A stretch of 64,000 nucleotides of DNA from assembly GCA_029961685.1 (NCBI GenBank), contig JARWKL010000009.1, positions 14,627,237 to 14,691,236 of the forward strand, in the 5' to 3' direction. The position numbers and the translations under genes were made by a program. Below are positions 24,695-38,270 of the stretch, piece by piece. The notes below the pieces were generated by a model. It had not been told where the DNA came from and made no database searches. It was given only the letters and a program-made list of their open reading frames with translations. The DNA is from Aristolochia californica. Taxonomy: Eukaryota; Streptophyta; Magnoliopsida; Piperales; Aristolochiaceae. How positions within the stretch are numbered: position 1 is the first letter of the stretch; each line of letters begins with the position of its first letter.

Positions 24695-26340
24695 TTAGAT
24701 TTTGAGTATGGAGAAAATTTAAAGCAATAACAAACGTAAGTAAATAAAATTTATTCATACACCACAAATGAAGAAAAAAGTTTTCTCATCCATGTTTGGG
24801 AAATTCCACTAGTTCAACAACCCCAATAGGTTGGAATTTGATAAGAAAGAGATTTTTCTACACATGCTGTAAAAAATGGATATGCATGCTTGAAACATAT
24901 TAAAGATGGAAATGACCTATGGATCCAAACCTTTCAAAAAGAATAAAAAACTTCTCATTAGATTCTCAAGTGAACGTGTGGTGGCATATTTGACGAGTCA
25001 AACAAGCCATTATTTCGCCCATTAACAAAAAGCTGACCTAACGATCATTGATGATTGTAAACTGATTTATCATGCGTAACGGGCCACATTTTTTTAAGGA
25101 ATTACTTTTAGGTTGGGATTCAACACTCAGTTAAAATTCCCTCGCCTCCCCTTTTCCCGACGATTGCAAAACCTGATATATAAAAATTAAAAAGAGGTTT
25201 AAATCCCTAAAAATTACATAAACTTTTTGGAAATATCTCTCACTATAATTTTGCATTGTGCATTTCCATTTTAGATGTATACTTTTTTCTTAAATAAAAA
25301 CTTGAGTTTTCACTTTTCCCTTCATCTCGTAGACAAAACAGGGAATAGATGACAACGAAATGAAAATTTTAGACTTTGTGTCTGGAAAAAAATTAAAGCA
25401 ACAAAAAACATAAGTAAGGAAAATTTATTCACACACCACATATGAACACAAAAGTTTTTGTCATCCAAGTTTGGGAAATTCCACTAGTTCAACAATCCCA
25501 ATAGATTGGAATTTGATAAGAAAGAGATTTTTCTGCACATGCATTAAAAAATGGATATGCATGCTTCGAACATGTTAAAGATGCAAATGACCCATAGATC
25601 CAAACCTTTTAAACAGAATAACAAATCGCCCATTGAATTCTCTAGTGAAAGTGCGGTAGGATATTTAATCGAGTCAAACAAGCCATTATTTTGCCCATTT
25701 ACAAAAAGCTGACCTAACGATCATTGATGATTGTAAACTGATTTATCATGCGTAACGGGTCATATTTTTGTAAGGAATGACTTTTGGGTTGGGCTTCAAC
25801 ACTCAGTTAAAACTCCCTCGCCTCCCTCTTTTCCCGACGATTGCAAAACCTGATATATAAAAACTAGAAAGAGGTTTAAATCCCTAAAAATTATCGAAAC
25901 TTTTTGGAAATATCTCTCTCCATATTTGTGCATTGTGCATTTCCATTTTAGATGTGTACATTTTTCTTAAATCAAAACTTGAGTTTTTACTTTTTCCTTC
26001 ATCTCGTAGACAAGAAAGAGAATAGATGACAACGAAATGAAAATTTTAGACTTTGTGTATGGAGAAAATTTAAATCAATAAAAAACGTAATTAAAGAAAA
26101 TTTATTCACACACCACAAATGAACACAAAAGTTTTGTCATCCAAGTTTGGGAAATTCCAATAGTTCAACAACCTCAATAGATCTGAATTTGATAAGAAAG
26201 AGATTTTCCTACACATGCTTTAAAAAATGGATATGCATGCTTGGAACATGTTAAATATGAAAATGACCTATGGATCCAAACCTTTTAAACAGAATAACAA
26301 ACCGCTCAATGAATTCTCAAGCGAAAGTGCGGTGGGATAT
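24695..26340 (+). repeat. Duplicated segment 3, copy b
   Basis: This is the partner of about 21,310-22,980 with nearly the same sequence. Visible differences include one base lost in TTTGACGAGTC against TTTGACCGAGTC, an extra T at AAAGTTTTTGTC, and CAAATCGCCCATTG against CAAACCGCTCAATG. Similarity falls after about 26,370, where copy a has TTTTTAAGG with TTTAGGTTTGG and copy b has TTTGTAAGG with TTTGGGTAGGG. Confidence 0.87.
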
Positions 26341-29300
26341 TTAACCGAGTCAAACAAGCCATTATTTAACCCATTTACAAACAGCTGACGTAACGATCAT
26401 TGATGATTGTAAACTCATTTATCATGCGTAACGGGCCAAATTTTTGTAAGGAATGACTTTTGGGTAGGGATTCAACACTCAGTTAAAATTCCCTCGCCTC
26501 CCCTTTTCCCGACGATTGCAAAACCAGATATATAAAAACTAAAAAGAGGTTTAAATCCCTAAAAATTACAGAAATTTTTTGGAAATATCTCTCTCCATAT
26601 TTGTGCATTGTGCATTTCCATTTTAGACGTGTACATTTTTCTTAAATCAAAACTTGAGTTTTCACTTTTTCCTTCATCTTGTAGACAAAAAAGAGAATTG
26701 ATGACAACGAAATAAAAATTTTAGACTTTGTGTATGGAGAAAATTTAAAGCAATAACAAACGTAAGTAAAGAAAATTTCTTAACACACCACAAATGAAGA
26801 AAAATAATTTCTCATCCAAGTTTGGGAAATTCCACTAGTTCAACAACCCCAATAGGTTGGAATTTGATAAGAAAGAGATTTTTCTACACATGCTTTAAAA
26901 AATGGATATGCATGCTTGAAACATGTTAAAGTTCCAAATGACCTATGGATCTAAACCTTTCAAAAAGAATAAAAAACTTCTCATTAAATTCTCAAGTGAA
27001 TGTCCGGTGGGATATTTAACCGAGTCAAACAAGCCATTATTTTGCCCATTAACAAAAAAGCTGACCTAGCGATCATTGATGATTGTAAACTGATTTATCA
27101 TGCGTAACGGGCCACATTTTTTTAAGGAATGACTTTTGGGTTGGGATTCAACACACAGTTAAAATTCCCTCGCCTCTCCTTTTCCCGACGATTGCAAAAC
27201 CTGATATATAAAAACTAAAACAATTTTTAAATCCCTAAAAATTACATAAACCTTTTGGAAATATCTCTCTCCTTATGTGTGCATTGTGCATTTCTATTTT
27301 AGATGTGTACTTTTTTCTTAAATCAAAACTTGAGTTTTTACTTTTTCCTTCATCTCGTAGACAAGAAAGAGAATAGATGACAACGAAATGAAAACTTTAG
27401 ACTTTGTGTATGGAGAAAATTTAAAGCAATAACAAACGTAAGTAAAGAAAATTTATTCACACGCCACAAATGAACACAAAAGTTTTGTCATCCCAGTTTG
27501 GGAAATTCCACTAGTTCAACTTCCTCAATAGAGTGGAATTTGACAAGAAAGAGATTTTCCTACGCATGCTTTAAAAAATGGATATGCATGCTTGGAACAT
27601 GTTAAAGATGAAAATGACCCATGGATCCAAACCTTTTAAACAGAATAACAAACCGCTCAATGAATTCTCAAGTGAAAGTGCGGTGGGATATTTAACCGAG
27701 TCAAACAAGCCATTATTTTGCCCATTTACAAAAAGCTGACCTAACGATCATTGATAATGAAACTGATTTATCATGCATAATGGGCCAAATTTTTGTAAGG
27801 AATGACTTTTGGGTTGGGATTCAACACTCAGTTAAAATTCCCTCGCCTCCCCTTTTCCCGACGATTGCAAAACCTGATATATAAAAACTAAAAAGAGGTT
27901 TAAATCCCTAAAAATTACAGAAATATTTTTGAAATATCTCTCTCCATATTTTTGCATTGTGCATTTCCATTTTGGATGTGTACATTTTTCTTAAATCAAA
28001 ACTTGAGTTTTCACTTTTTCCTTCATCTCGTAGACAAAAAAGAGAATAGATGACAACGAAATGAAAATTTTAGACTTTGTGTATGGAAAAAATTTAAAGC
28101 AATAAAACACATAAGTAAGGAAAATTTATTCACACACCACATATGAACACAAAAGTTTTGTCATCCAAGTTTGGTAAATTCCAAACAATCCCAATAGATT
28201 GGAATATGATAAGAAAGAGATTTTTCTGCACATGCTTTAAAAAATGGATATGCATGCTTGGAACATGTTAAAGATGCAAATGACCCATAGATCCAAACCT
28301 TTTAAACAGAATAACAAACCGCTCAATGAATTCTCTAGTGAAAGTGCGGTAGGATATTTAACCGAGTCAAACAAGCTATTATTTTGCCCATTTACAAAAA
28401 GCTAACCTAACGATCATTGATGATTGTAAATTGATTTATCATGCGTAACGGGCCATATTTTTGTAAGGATTGACTTTTGGGTTGGGATTCAACACTCAGT
28501 TAAAATTCCCTCGCCTCCCCCTTTTCCCGACGATTGCAAAACCTGATATATAAAAACTAAAAAGAGGTTTAAATCCCTAAAAATTACAGAAATTTTTTGG
28601 AAATATCTCTCTCCATATTTGTGCATTGTGCATTTCCATTTGAGATGTGTACATTTTTCTTAAATCAAAACTTGAGTTTGCACTTTTTCCTTCATGTCAT
28701 AGACAAAAAAGAGAATAGATGACAACGAAATGAAAATTTTAGACGTTGTGTATGGAGAAAATTTAAAGCAATAACAAACGTAAGTAAAGAAAATTTATTC
28801 ACACACCACAAATGAACACAAAAGATTTGTCATCCAAGTTTGGGAAATTCCACTAGTTCAACAAACCTCAATAGATTGGAAATTGACAAGAAAGAGATTT
28901 TTCTGCACATGCTTTAAAAAATGGATATGCATGCTTGGAACATGTTAAAGATGCCCATAGATCCAAACCTTTTAAACAGAATAACAAACCGCTCAATGAA
29001 TTCTCAAGTGAAAGTGTGGTGGGATATTTAACCGAGTCAAACAAGCCATTATTTTGCCCATTTACAAAAAGCTGACCGAACGATCATTGATAATTGTAAA
29101 CTGATTTATCATGCATAACGGGCCATATTTTTGTAAGGAATGACTTTGGGGTTGGGATTCAACACTCAGTTAAAATTCCCTCGCCTCCCCTTTTCCCGAA
29201 GATTGCAAAACCTGATATATAAAAACTAAAAAGAGGTTTAAATACCTAAAAATTACAGAAAATTTTTGGAAATATCTCTCTCCAAATTTGTGCATTGTGC

Positions 29301-31543
29301 ATTTCCATTTTAGATGTGTACTTTTTTCTTAAATCAGAACTTGAGTTTTTACTTTTTCCTTCATCTCGTAGACAAGAAAGAGAATAGATTACAACGAAAT
29401 GAATACTTTAGACTTTGTGTATGGAGAAAATTTAAAGCAATAACAAACGTAAGTAAAGAAAATTTAGTCACACACCACAAATGAACACAAATGTTTTTTC
29501 ATCCAAGTTTGGGAAATTCCACTAGTTCAACAACCTCAATAGATTGGAATTTGACAAGAAAGAGATTTTCCTACACATGCTTTTAAAAATGGATATGCAT
29601 GCTTGGAACATGTTAAAGATGAAAATGACCCATGGATCCAAACCTTTTAAACAGAATAACAAACCGCTCAATGAATTCTCAAGTGAAAGTGCGGTGGGAT
29701 ATTTAACCGAGTCAAACAAGCCATTATTTTGCCCATTTAAAAAAAGCTGACCTAACGATCATTGATGATTGTAAACTGATTTATCATGCGTAACGGGCCA
29801 TATTTTTGTAAGGAATGACTTTTGGGTTGGAATTCAACACTCAGTTAAAATTCCCTCGCCTCCCCTTTTCCCGACGATTGCAAAACATGATATATAAAAA
29901 CTAAAAAGAGGTTTAAATCCCTAAAAATTACAAAAACTTTTTAGAAATATCTCTCTCCATATTTGTGCATTGTGCATTTCCATTTTAGATATGTACTTTT
30001 TTCTTAAATCAAAACTTGAGTTTTTACTTTTTCCTTCATCTCGTAGACAAGAAAGAGAATAGATGACAACGAAATGAAAACTTTAGACTTTGCGTATGGA
30101 GAAAATTTAAAGCAATAACAAACATAAGTAAAGAAAATTTATTCACACCCCACAAATGAACACAAAAGTTTTGTCATCCAAGTTTGGGAAATTCCACTAG
30201 TTAACCAACCGCAATAGATTGGAATTTGACAAGAAAGAGATTTTCCTACACATGCTTTAAAAAATGGATATGCATGCTTGGAACATATTAAAGATGAAAA
30301 TGACCCATGGAACCAAACCTTTTAAACAGAATAACAAACAGCTCAATGAATTCTCAAGTGAAAGTGCGGTGGGATATTTAACCGAGTCAAACAAGCCATT
30401 CTTTTGCCCATTTACAAAAAGCTGACCTAACGGTCATTGATGATTGTAAACTGATTTATCATGCATAACGGGCCAAATTTTTGTAAGGAATGACTTTTGG
30501 GTTGGGATTCAACACTCAGTTAAAATTCCCTCGCCTCCCCTTTTCCCGACAATTGCAAAACCTGATATATAAAAACTAAAAAGAGGTTTAAATCCCTAAA
30601 TATTACAGAAATATTTTTGAAATATCTCTCTCCATATTTTTGCATTGTGCATTTCCGTTTTGGATGTGTACATTTTTCTTAAATCAAAACTTGAGATTTC
30701 ACTTTTTCCTTCCTCTCGTAGACAAAAAAGAGAATAGATGACAACGAAATGAAAATTTTAGACTTTGTGTACGGAGAAAATTTCAAGCAATAACAAACGT
30801 AAGTAAAGAAAATTTATTCACACACCACAAATGAAGAAAAAAGTTTTCTCATCCAAGTTAGGGAAATTCCACTAGTTCAACAATCCCAATAGATTGGAAT
30901 TTGATAAGAAAGAGATTTTTCTACACATACTTTAAAAAACGTATATGTATGCTTGGAACATGTTAAATATGAAAATGACCCAAGGATCCAAGCCTTTTAA
31001 ACAGAATAACAAACCGCTCAATGAATTCTCAAGTGAAAGTGCGGTGGGATATTTAACCGAGTCAAACAAGCCATTATTTTGCCCATTTACAAAAAGCTGA
31101 CATAACGATCATTGATGATTGTAAACTGATTTATCATGCGTAATGGGCCAAATTTTTGTAAGGAATGATTTTTGGGTTGGGACTCAACACTCAGTTAAAA
31201 TTCCCTCGCCCTCCCATTTCCCGACGATTGCAAAACCTCATATATAAAAACTAAAAAGAGGTTTAAATCCCTAAAAATTACAGAAATTTTTTGGAAATAT
31301 CTCTCTCCATATTTTTGCATTGTGCATTTCCATTTTAGATGTGTACATTTTTCTTAAATCAAAACTTGAGTTTTTACTTTTTCCTTCATCTCGTGGACAA
31401 GAAAGAGAATAGAAGACAACGAAATGAAAATTTTAGAGTTTGTGTATGGAGAAAATTTAAAGCAATAACAAATGTAAGTCCAGAAAATTTATTCACACAC
31501 CACCAATGAAGAAAAAAGTTTTCTCATCCAAGTTTGGGAAATT

Positions 31544-33569
31544 CCACTAGTTCAACAACCCCAATAGGTTGGAATTTGATAAGAAAGAGATTTTTCTACA
31601 CATGCTGTAAAAAATGGATGTGCATGCTTGAAACATATTAAAGATGCAAATGACCTATGGATCCAAAAATTTCAAAAAGAATAAAAAACTTCTCATTAAA
31701 TTCTCAAGTGAACGTGCGGTGGGATATTTAACCGAGTCAAACAAGCCATTATTTCGCCCATTAACAAAAAGCTGACCTAATGATCATTGATGATTGTAAA
31801 CTGATTTATCATGCGTAACGGGCCACATTTTTTTAAGGAACGACTTTTGGGTTGGGACTCAACACTCAGTTAAAATTCCCTCGCCTCCTATTTCCCGACG
31901 ATTGCAAAACCTGATACATAAAAATTAAAAAGAGGTTTAAATCCCTAAAAATTACATAAACTTTTTGGAAATATCTCTCACTATAATTTTGCATTGTGCA
32001 TTTCCATTTTAGATGTATACTTTTTTCTTAAATCAAAACTTGAGTTTTCACTTTTCCCTTCATCTCGTAGACAAAAAAGAGAAGAGATGACAACGAAATG
32101 AAAATTTTAGACTTTGTGTCTGGAAAAAATTTAAAGCAATAAAAAACGTATGTAAGGAAAATTTATTCACACACCACATATGAACACAAAAGTTTTGTCA
32201 TCCAAGTTTGGGAAATTCCACTTGTTCAACAATCCCAATAGATTGGAATTTGATAAGAAAGAGATTTTTCTGCACATGCTTTAAAAAATGGATATGCATG
32301 CTTGGAACATGTTAAAGATGCAAATGACCCATAGATCCAAACATTTCAAACAGAATAAAAAACTTCTCATTAAATTCTCTTGTGAAAGTGCGGTAGGATA
32401 TTTAACCGAGTCAAACAAGCCATTATTTTGCCCATTTACAAAAAGCTGACCTAACGATCATTGATTATTGTAAACTGATTTATCATGCGTAACGGGCCAT
32501 ATTTTTGTAAGGAATGACTTTTGTGTTGAGATTCAACACTCAGTTAAAATTCCCTCGCCTCCCCCTTTTCCCGACGATTGCAAAACCTGATATATAAAAA
32601 CTAAAAAGAGGTTTAAATCCCTAAAAATTACAGAAACTTTTTGGAAATATCTCTCTCCATATTTGCGCATTGTGCATTTCCATTTTAGATGTGTAAATTT
32701 TCCTTAAATCAAAACTTGAGTTTTTACTTTTTCCTTCATCTCGTAGACAAGAAAAAGAATAGATGACAACGAAATGAAAATTTTAGACTTTGTGTATGGC
32801 AAAAATTTAAAGCAATAACAAACATAAGTAAAGAAAATTTATTCACACACCACAAATGAACACAAAAGTTTTGTCATCCAAGTTTGGGAAATTCCACTTG
32901 TTCAACAACCTGAATTGATTGGAATTTGATAAGAAAGAGATTTTCCTATACATGCTTTAAGAAATGGATATGCTAGCTTGGAACATGTTAAAGATGAAAA
33001 TGACCCATGGAACCAATCCTTTTAAACAGAATAACAAACCGCACAATGAATTCTCAAGTGAAAGTGTTGTGGGATATTTAACCGAGTCAAACAAGCCATT
33101 ATTTTGCCCATTTACAAAAAGCTGACCTAACGATCATTGATGATTGTAAACTGATTTATCATGCTTAACGGGCCATATTTTTTTAAGGAATGACTTTTGG
33201 GTTGGGATTCAACACTCAGTTAAAATTCCCACGCCTCCCCCTTTTCCCGACGATTGCAAAACCTGATATATAAAAACTAAAAAGAGGTTTAAATCCCTAA
33301 AAATTACAGAAACTTTTTGGAAATATCTCTCTCCATATTTGTGCAAATTGCATTTCCATTTTAGACGTGTACATTTTTCTTAAATCAAAACTTGAGTTTT
33401 CACTTTTTCCTTCATCTTGTAGACAAAAAAGAGAATTGATGACAACAAAATGAAAATTTTAGACTTTGTGTATAGAGAAAATTTAAAGCAATAACAAACG
33501 TAAGTAAAGAAAATTTATTAACACACCACAAATGAAGAAAAATGTTTTCTCATCCAAGTTTGGGAAATT
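31544..33569 (+). repeat. Three-monomer unit, first copy of a tandem pair
   Basis: Three consecutive monomers (starts 31,544, 32,218 and 32,894) are repeated immediately downstream from 33,570 with an offset of 2,026 bp. Shared marks are CTCGCCTCCTATTTC, CTGATACATAAAAATTAAAAAG or its TTGATACATAAA form, GACAAAAAAGAGAAGAG, ATTCCACTTGTTC, TTCTCTTGTGAAAGTGCGG, AACCTGAATTGATTGG and CTTTAAGAAATGG. The middle monomer is chimeric: subtype A-like ACATTTCAAACAGAATAAAAAACTTC but subtype B-like TGCCCATTTAC. Confidence 0.9.
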
Positions 33570-35596
33570 CCACTAGTTTAACAACCCCAATAGGTTGGAA
33601 TTTGACAAGAAAGAGATTTTTCTACACATGCTTTAAAAAATGGTTATGCATGCTTGAAACATGTTAAAGATGAAAATGACCTATGGATCCAAACATTTCA
33701 AAAAGAATAAAAAACTTCTCATTAAATTCTCAAGTGAACGTGCGGTGGGATATTTAACCGAGTCAAACAAGCCATTATTTCCCCCATTAACAAAAAGCTG
33801 ACCTAACGATCATTTATGATTGTAAACTGATTTATCATGCGTAACGGGCCACATTTTTGTAAGGAACGACTTTTGGGTTGGGACTCAACACTCAGTTAAA
33901 ATTCCCTCGCCTCCTATTTCTCGACGATTGCAAAACTTGATACATAAAAATTAAAAAGAGGTTTAAATCCCTAAAAATTACATAAACTTTTGGGAAATAT
34001 CTCTCACTATAATTTTGCATTGTGCATTTCCATTTTAGATGTATACTTTTTTCTTAAATAAAAACTTGAGTTTTCACTTTTCCCTTCATCTCGTAGACAA
34101 AAAAGAGAAGAGATGACAACGAAATGAAAATTTTAGACTTTGTGTCTGGAAAAAATTTAAAGCAATAAAAAACGTAAGTAAGGAAAATTTATTCACACAC
34201 CACATATGAACACTAAAGTTTTGTCATCCAAGTTTGGGAAATTCCACTTGTTCAACAATCCCAATAGATTGGAATTTGATAAGAAAGAGATTTTTCTGCA
34301 CATGCTTTAAAAAATGGATATGCATGCTTGGAACATGTTAAAGATACAAATGACCCATAGATCCAAACATTTCAAACAGAATAAAAAACTTCTCATTAAA
34401 TTCTCTTGTGAAAGTGCGGTAGGATATTTAACCGAGTCAAACAAGCCATTATTTTGCCCATTTACAAAAAGCTGACCTAATGATCATTGATTATTGTAAA
34501 TAGATTTATCATGCGTAACGGGCCATATGTTTGTAAGGAATGACTTTTAGGTTGGGATTCAACACTCAGTTAAAATTCCCTCGCCTCCCCCTTTTCCCGA
34601 CGATGGCAAAACCTGATCTATAAAAACTAAAAAGAGGTTTAAATCCCTAAAAATTACAAAAACTTTTTCAAAATATCTCTCTCCATATTTGTGCATTGTG
34701 CATTTCCATTTTAGATGTGTAAAATTTTCTTAAATCAAAACTTGAGTTTCTACTTTTTCCTTCATCTCCTAGACAAGAAAGAGAATAGATGACAACGAAA
34801 TGAAAATTTTAGACTTTGTGTATGGAGAAAATTTAAAGCAATAACAAACATAAGTAAAGAAAATATATTCACACACCACAAATGAACACAAAAGTTTTGT
34901 CATCCAAGTTTGGGAAATTCCACTTGTTCAACAACCTGAATTGATTGGAATTTGATAAGAAAGAGATTTTCCTATACATGCTTTAAGAAATGGATATGCA
35001 GGCTTGGAACATGTTAAAGATGAAAATGACCCATGGATCCAAACCTTTTAAACAGAATAACAAACCGCTCAATGAATTCTCAAGTGAAAGTGCGGTGGGA
35101 TATTTAACCGAGTCAAACAAGCCATTATTTTGCCTATTTACAAAAAGCCGACGTAACGATCATTGATGATTGTAAACTGATTTATCATGCGTAACGGGCC
35201 ATATTTTTGTAAGGAATGACTTTTGGGTTGGGATTCAACGCTCAGTTAAAATTCCCTCGCCTCCGCTTTTCCCGACGATTGCAAAACCTGATATATATAA
35301 AAACTAAAAAGAGGTTTAAATCCCTAAAAATTACAGAAACTTTTTGGAAATATCTCTCTCCATATTTGTGTAAATTTCATTTCCATTTTAGACGTGTACA
35401 TTTTTCTTAAATCAAAACTTGAGTTTTCACTTTTTCCTTCATCTCATAGACAGAAAAGAGAATTGATGACAACGAAATGAAAATTTTAGACTTTGTGTAT
35501 GGAGAAAATTTAAAGCCATTACAAACGTAAGTAAAGAAAATTTATTCACACACCACAAATGAAGAAAAAAGTTTTCTCATCCAAGTTTGGGAAATT
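33570..35596 (+). repeat. Three-monomer unit, second copy of a tandem pair
   Basis: This is the direct tandem partner of 31,544-33,569, with monomer starts at 33,570, 34,244 and 34,920 carrying the same ordered variants. It is the clearest local higher-order unit in the left arm (about 2.03 kb). Unequal exchange between three-monomer-shifted positions is the known route to such pairs. Confidence 0.9.
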
Positions 35597-36266
35597 CCAC
35601 TAGTTCAACAACCCCAATAGGTTGGAATTTGATAAGAAAGAGATTTTTCTACACATGCTTTAAAAAATGGATATGCATGTTTGGATCAAGATGCAAAGGA
35701 CCCATGGATCCAAACCTTTTAAACAGAATAACAAACCGCTCAATGAATTCTCAAGTGAAAGTGTGGTGGGATATTTAACCGAGTCAAACAAGCCATTATT
35801 TTGCCCATTTACAAAAAGCTGACCTAACGATCATTGATGATTTTAAACTGATTTATCATGCGTAACGGGCCATATTTTTGTAAGGAATGACTTTTGGGTT
35901 GGGATTCAACACTCAGTTAAAATTCCCTCGCCTCCCCATTTCCCGACGATTGCAAAACCTGATATATAAAAAACTAAAAAGAGGCTTAAATCCCTAAAAA
36001 TTACATAAACTTTTTGGAAATATCTCTCTCTATATTTTTGCATTGTGCATTTCCATTTTAGATGTGTGCATTTTTCTTAAATCAAAACTTGATTTTTCAC
36101 TTTTTCCTTCATCTCGTAGACAAAAAAGAGAATAGCTCACAACGAAATGAAAATTTTAGACTTTGTGTATGGAGAAAATTTAAAGCAATAACAAACATAA
36201 GTATAGAAAATTTATTCACACACCACAAATGAAGAAAAAAGTTTTCTCATCCAAGTTTGGGAAATT
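35597..36266 (+). repeat. Subtype B monomer with 6-bp loss (ATCAAGATGC variant)
   Basis: The usual TTGGAACATGTTAAAGATGC is replaced by TTGGATCAAGATGC at about 35,681-35,694, a net loss of 6 bases. The same change is present at 39,696 in the last monomer of the left arm and, on the - strand, at about 61,640-61,649 in the right arm. It is a useful descent marker across the inversion. Confidence 0.8.
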
Positions 36267-36941
36267 CCATTAGTTCAACAAGCCCAATAGGATGAAATTT
36301 GATAAGAAAGAGATTTTTCTACACATGCTTTAAAAAATGGATATGCATGCTTGAAACATGTTAAAGATGCAAATGACCTATGGATCCAAACCTTTCAAAA
36401 AGAACAAAAAACTTCTCATTAAATTCTCAAGTGAATGTGCGGTGGGATATTTAACCAAGTCAAACAAGCCATTATTTTGCCCATTAACAAAAAGTTGTCC
36501 TAACGATCATTCATGGTTGTAAACTGATTTATCATGCGTAACAGGCCACATTTTTTGAAGGAATGACTTTTGGGTTGGGATTCAACACTCAGTTAAAATT
36601 CCCTCGCCTCCCCTTTTCCCGACGATTGCAAAACCTGATACATCAAAACTAAAGAGAGGTTTAAATCCATAAAAATTACAGAAACTTTTTGGAAATATCT
36701 CTCTCCATATTTGTGCATTGTGCATTTCCATTTTAGATGTGTACATTTTTCCTAAATCAAAACTTGAGTTTTCCCTTTTTCCTTCATCTCGTAGACAAAA
36801 AAGAGAATAGATGACAAGGAAATGAAAATTTTAGACTTTGTGTATGGAGAAAATTTAAAGCAATAACAAACGTAAGTAAAGAAAATTTATTTACACACCA
36901 CAAATGAACACAAAAGTTTTGTCATCCAAGTTTGGGAAATT

Positions 36942-37595
36942 CCACTAGTTCAACAACCTCAATAGATTGGAATTTGATAAGAAAGAGATTTTCCTACACA
37001 TGCTTTAAAAAATGGATATGCATGTTTGGAACATGTTAAAGATGCAAATGACCCATGGATCCAAACCTTTTAAACAGAATAACAATCTGCTCATTGAATT
37101 CTCAAGTGAAAGTGTTGTGGGATATTTAACCGAGTCAAACAAGCCATTATTTTGCCCATTTACCAAAAGTTGACCTAACGATCCTTGATGATTGTAAACT
37201 GATTTATCATGCGTATCGGGCAAAATTTTTGTAAGGAATGACTTTTGGGTTGGGATTCAACACTCAGTTAAAATTCCCTCGCCTCCCCTTTTCCCGACGA
37301 TTGCAAAACCTGATATATAAAAACTAAAAAGAGGATTAAATCCCTAAAAATTACAGAAACTTTTTGGATATATCTCTCTCCATATTTGTGCATTGTGCAT
37401 TTTTCTTAAATCAAAACTTGATTTTTCACTTTTTCCTTCATTTTGTAGACAAAAAAGAGAATAGATGACAACGAAATGAAAATTTTAGACTTTGTGTATG
37501 GAGAAAATTTAAAGCAATAACAAACGTAAGTAAAGAAAATTTATTCACACACCACAAATGAAGAAAAAAATTTTCTCATCCAACTTTGGGAAATT
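36942..37595 (+). repeat. Monomer with about 21-bp deletion
   Basis: This copy is 654 bp long. At about 37,391-37,402 the sequence goes from TTGTGCATT directly to GTGCATTTTTC, skipping the CCATTTTAGATGTGTA segment found in other copies. CATTT occurs at both ends of the missing piece, so short direct repeats flank the deletion. Confidence 0.8.
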
Positions 37596-38270
37596 CCACT
37601 AGTTCAACAACCTCAATAGATTGGAATTTGATAAGAAAGAGATTTTCCTACACATGCTTCAAAAAATGGATATGCATGTTTGGAACATGTTAAAGATGCA
37701 AATGACCCATGGATCCAAACCTTTTAAACTGAATAACAAACCGCTAAATGAATTCTCAAGTGAAAGTGCGGTGGGATATTTAACCGAGTCAAACAAGTCA
37801 TTATTTTGCACATTTACAAAAAGCTGACCTAACGATCATTGATGATTGTAAACTGATTTATCATGCGTAACGGGCAAATTTTTTGTAAGGAATGACTTTT
37901 GGGTTGTGATTCGACACTCAGTTAAAATTCCCTCGCCTCCCCTTTTCCCGATGATTGCAAAACCTGATATATAAAAACTAAAAAGAGGTTTAAATCCCTA
38001 AAAATTACAGAAACGTTTTGGAAATATCTCTCTACATATTTGTGCATTGTGCATTTCCATTTTAGATGTGTACATTTTTCTTAAAGCAAAACTTGAGTTT
38101 TTACTTTTTCCTTCATCTCGTAGACAAGAAAGAGAAAAGAGGACAACAAAATGAAAATTTTAGACTTTGTGTATGGAGAAAATTTAAAGCAATAACAAAC
38201 GTAAGTAAAGAAAATTTATTCACACACCACAAATGAAGAAAAAAGTTTTGTCATCCAAGTTTGGGAAATT

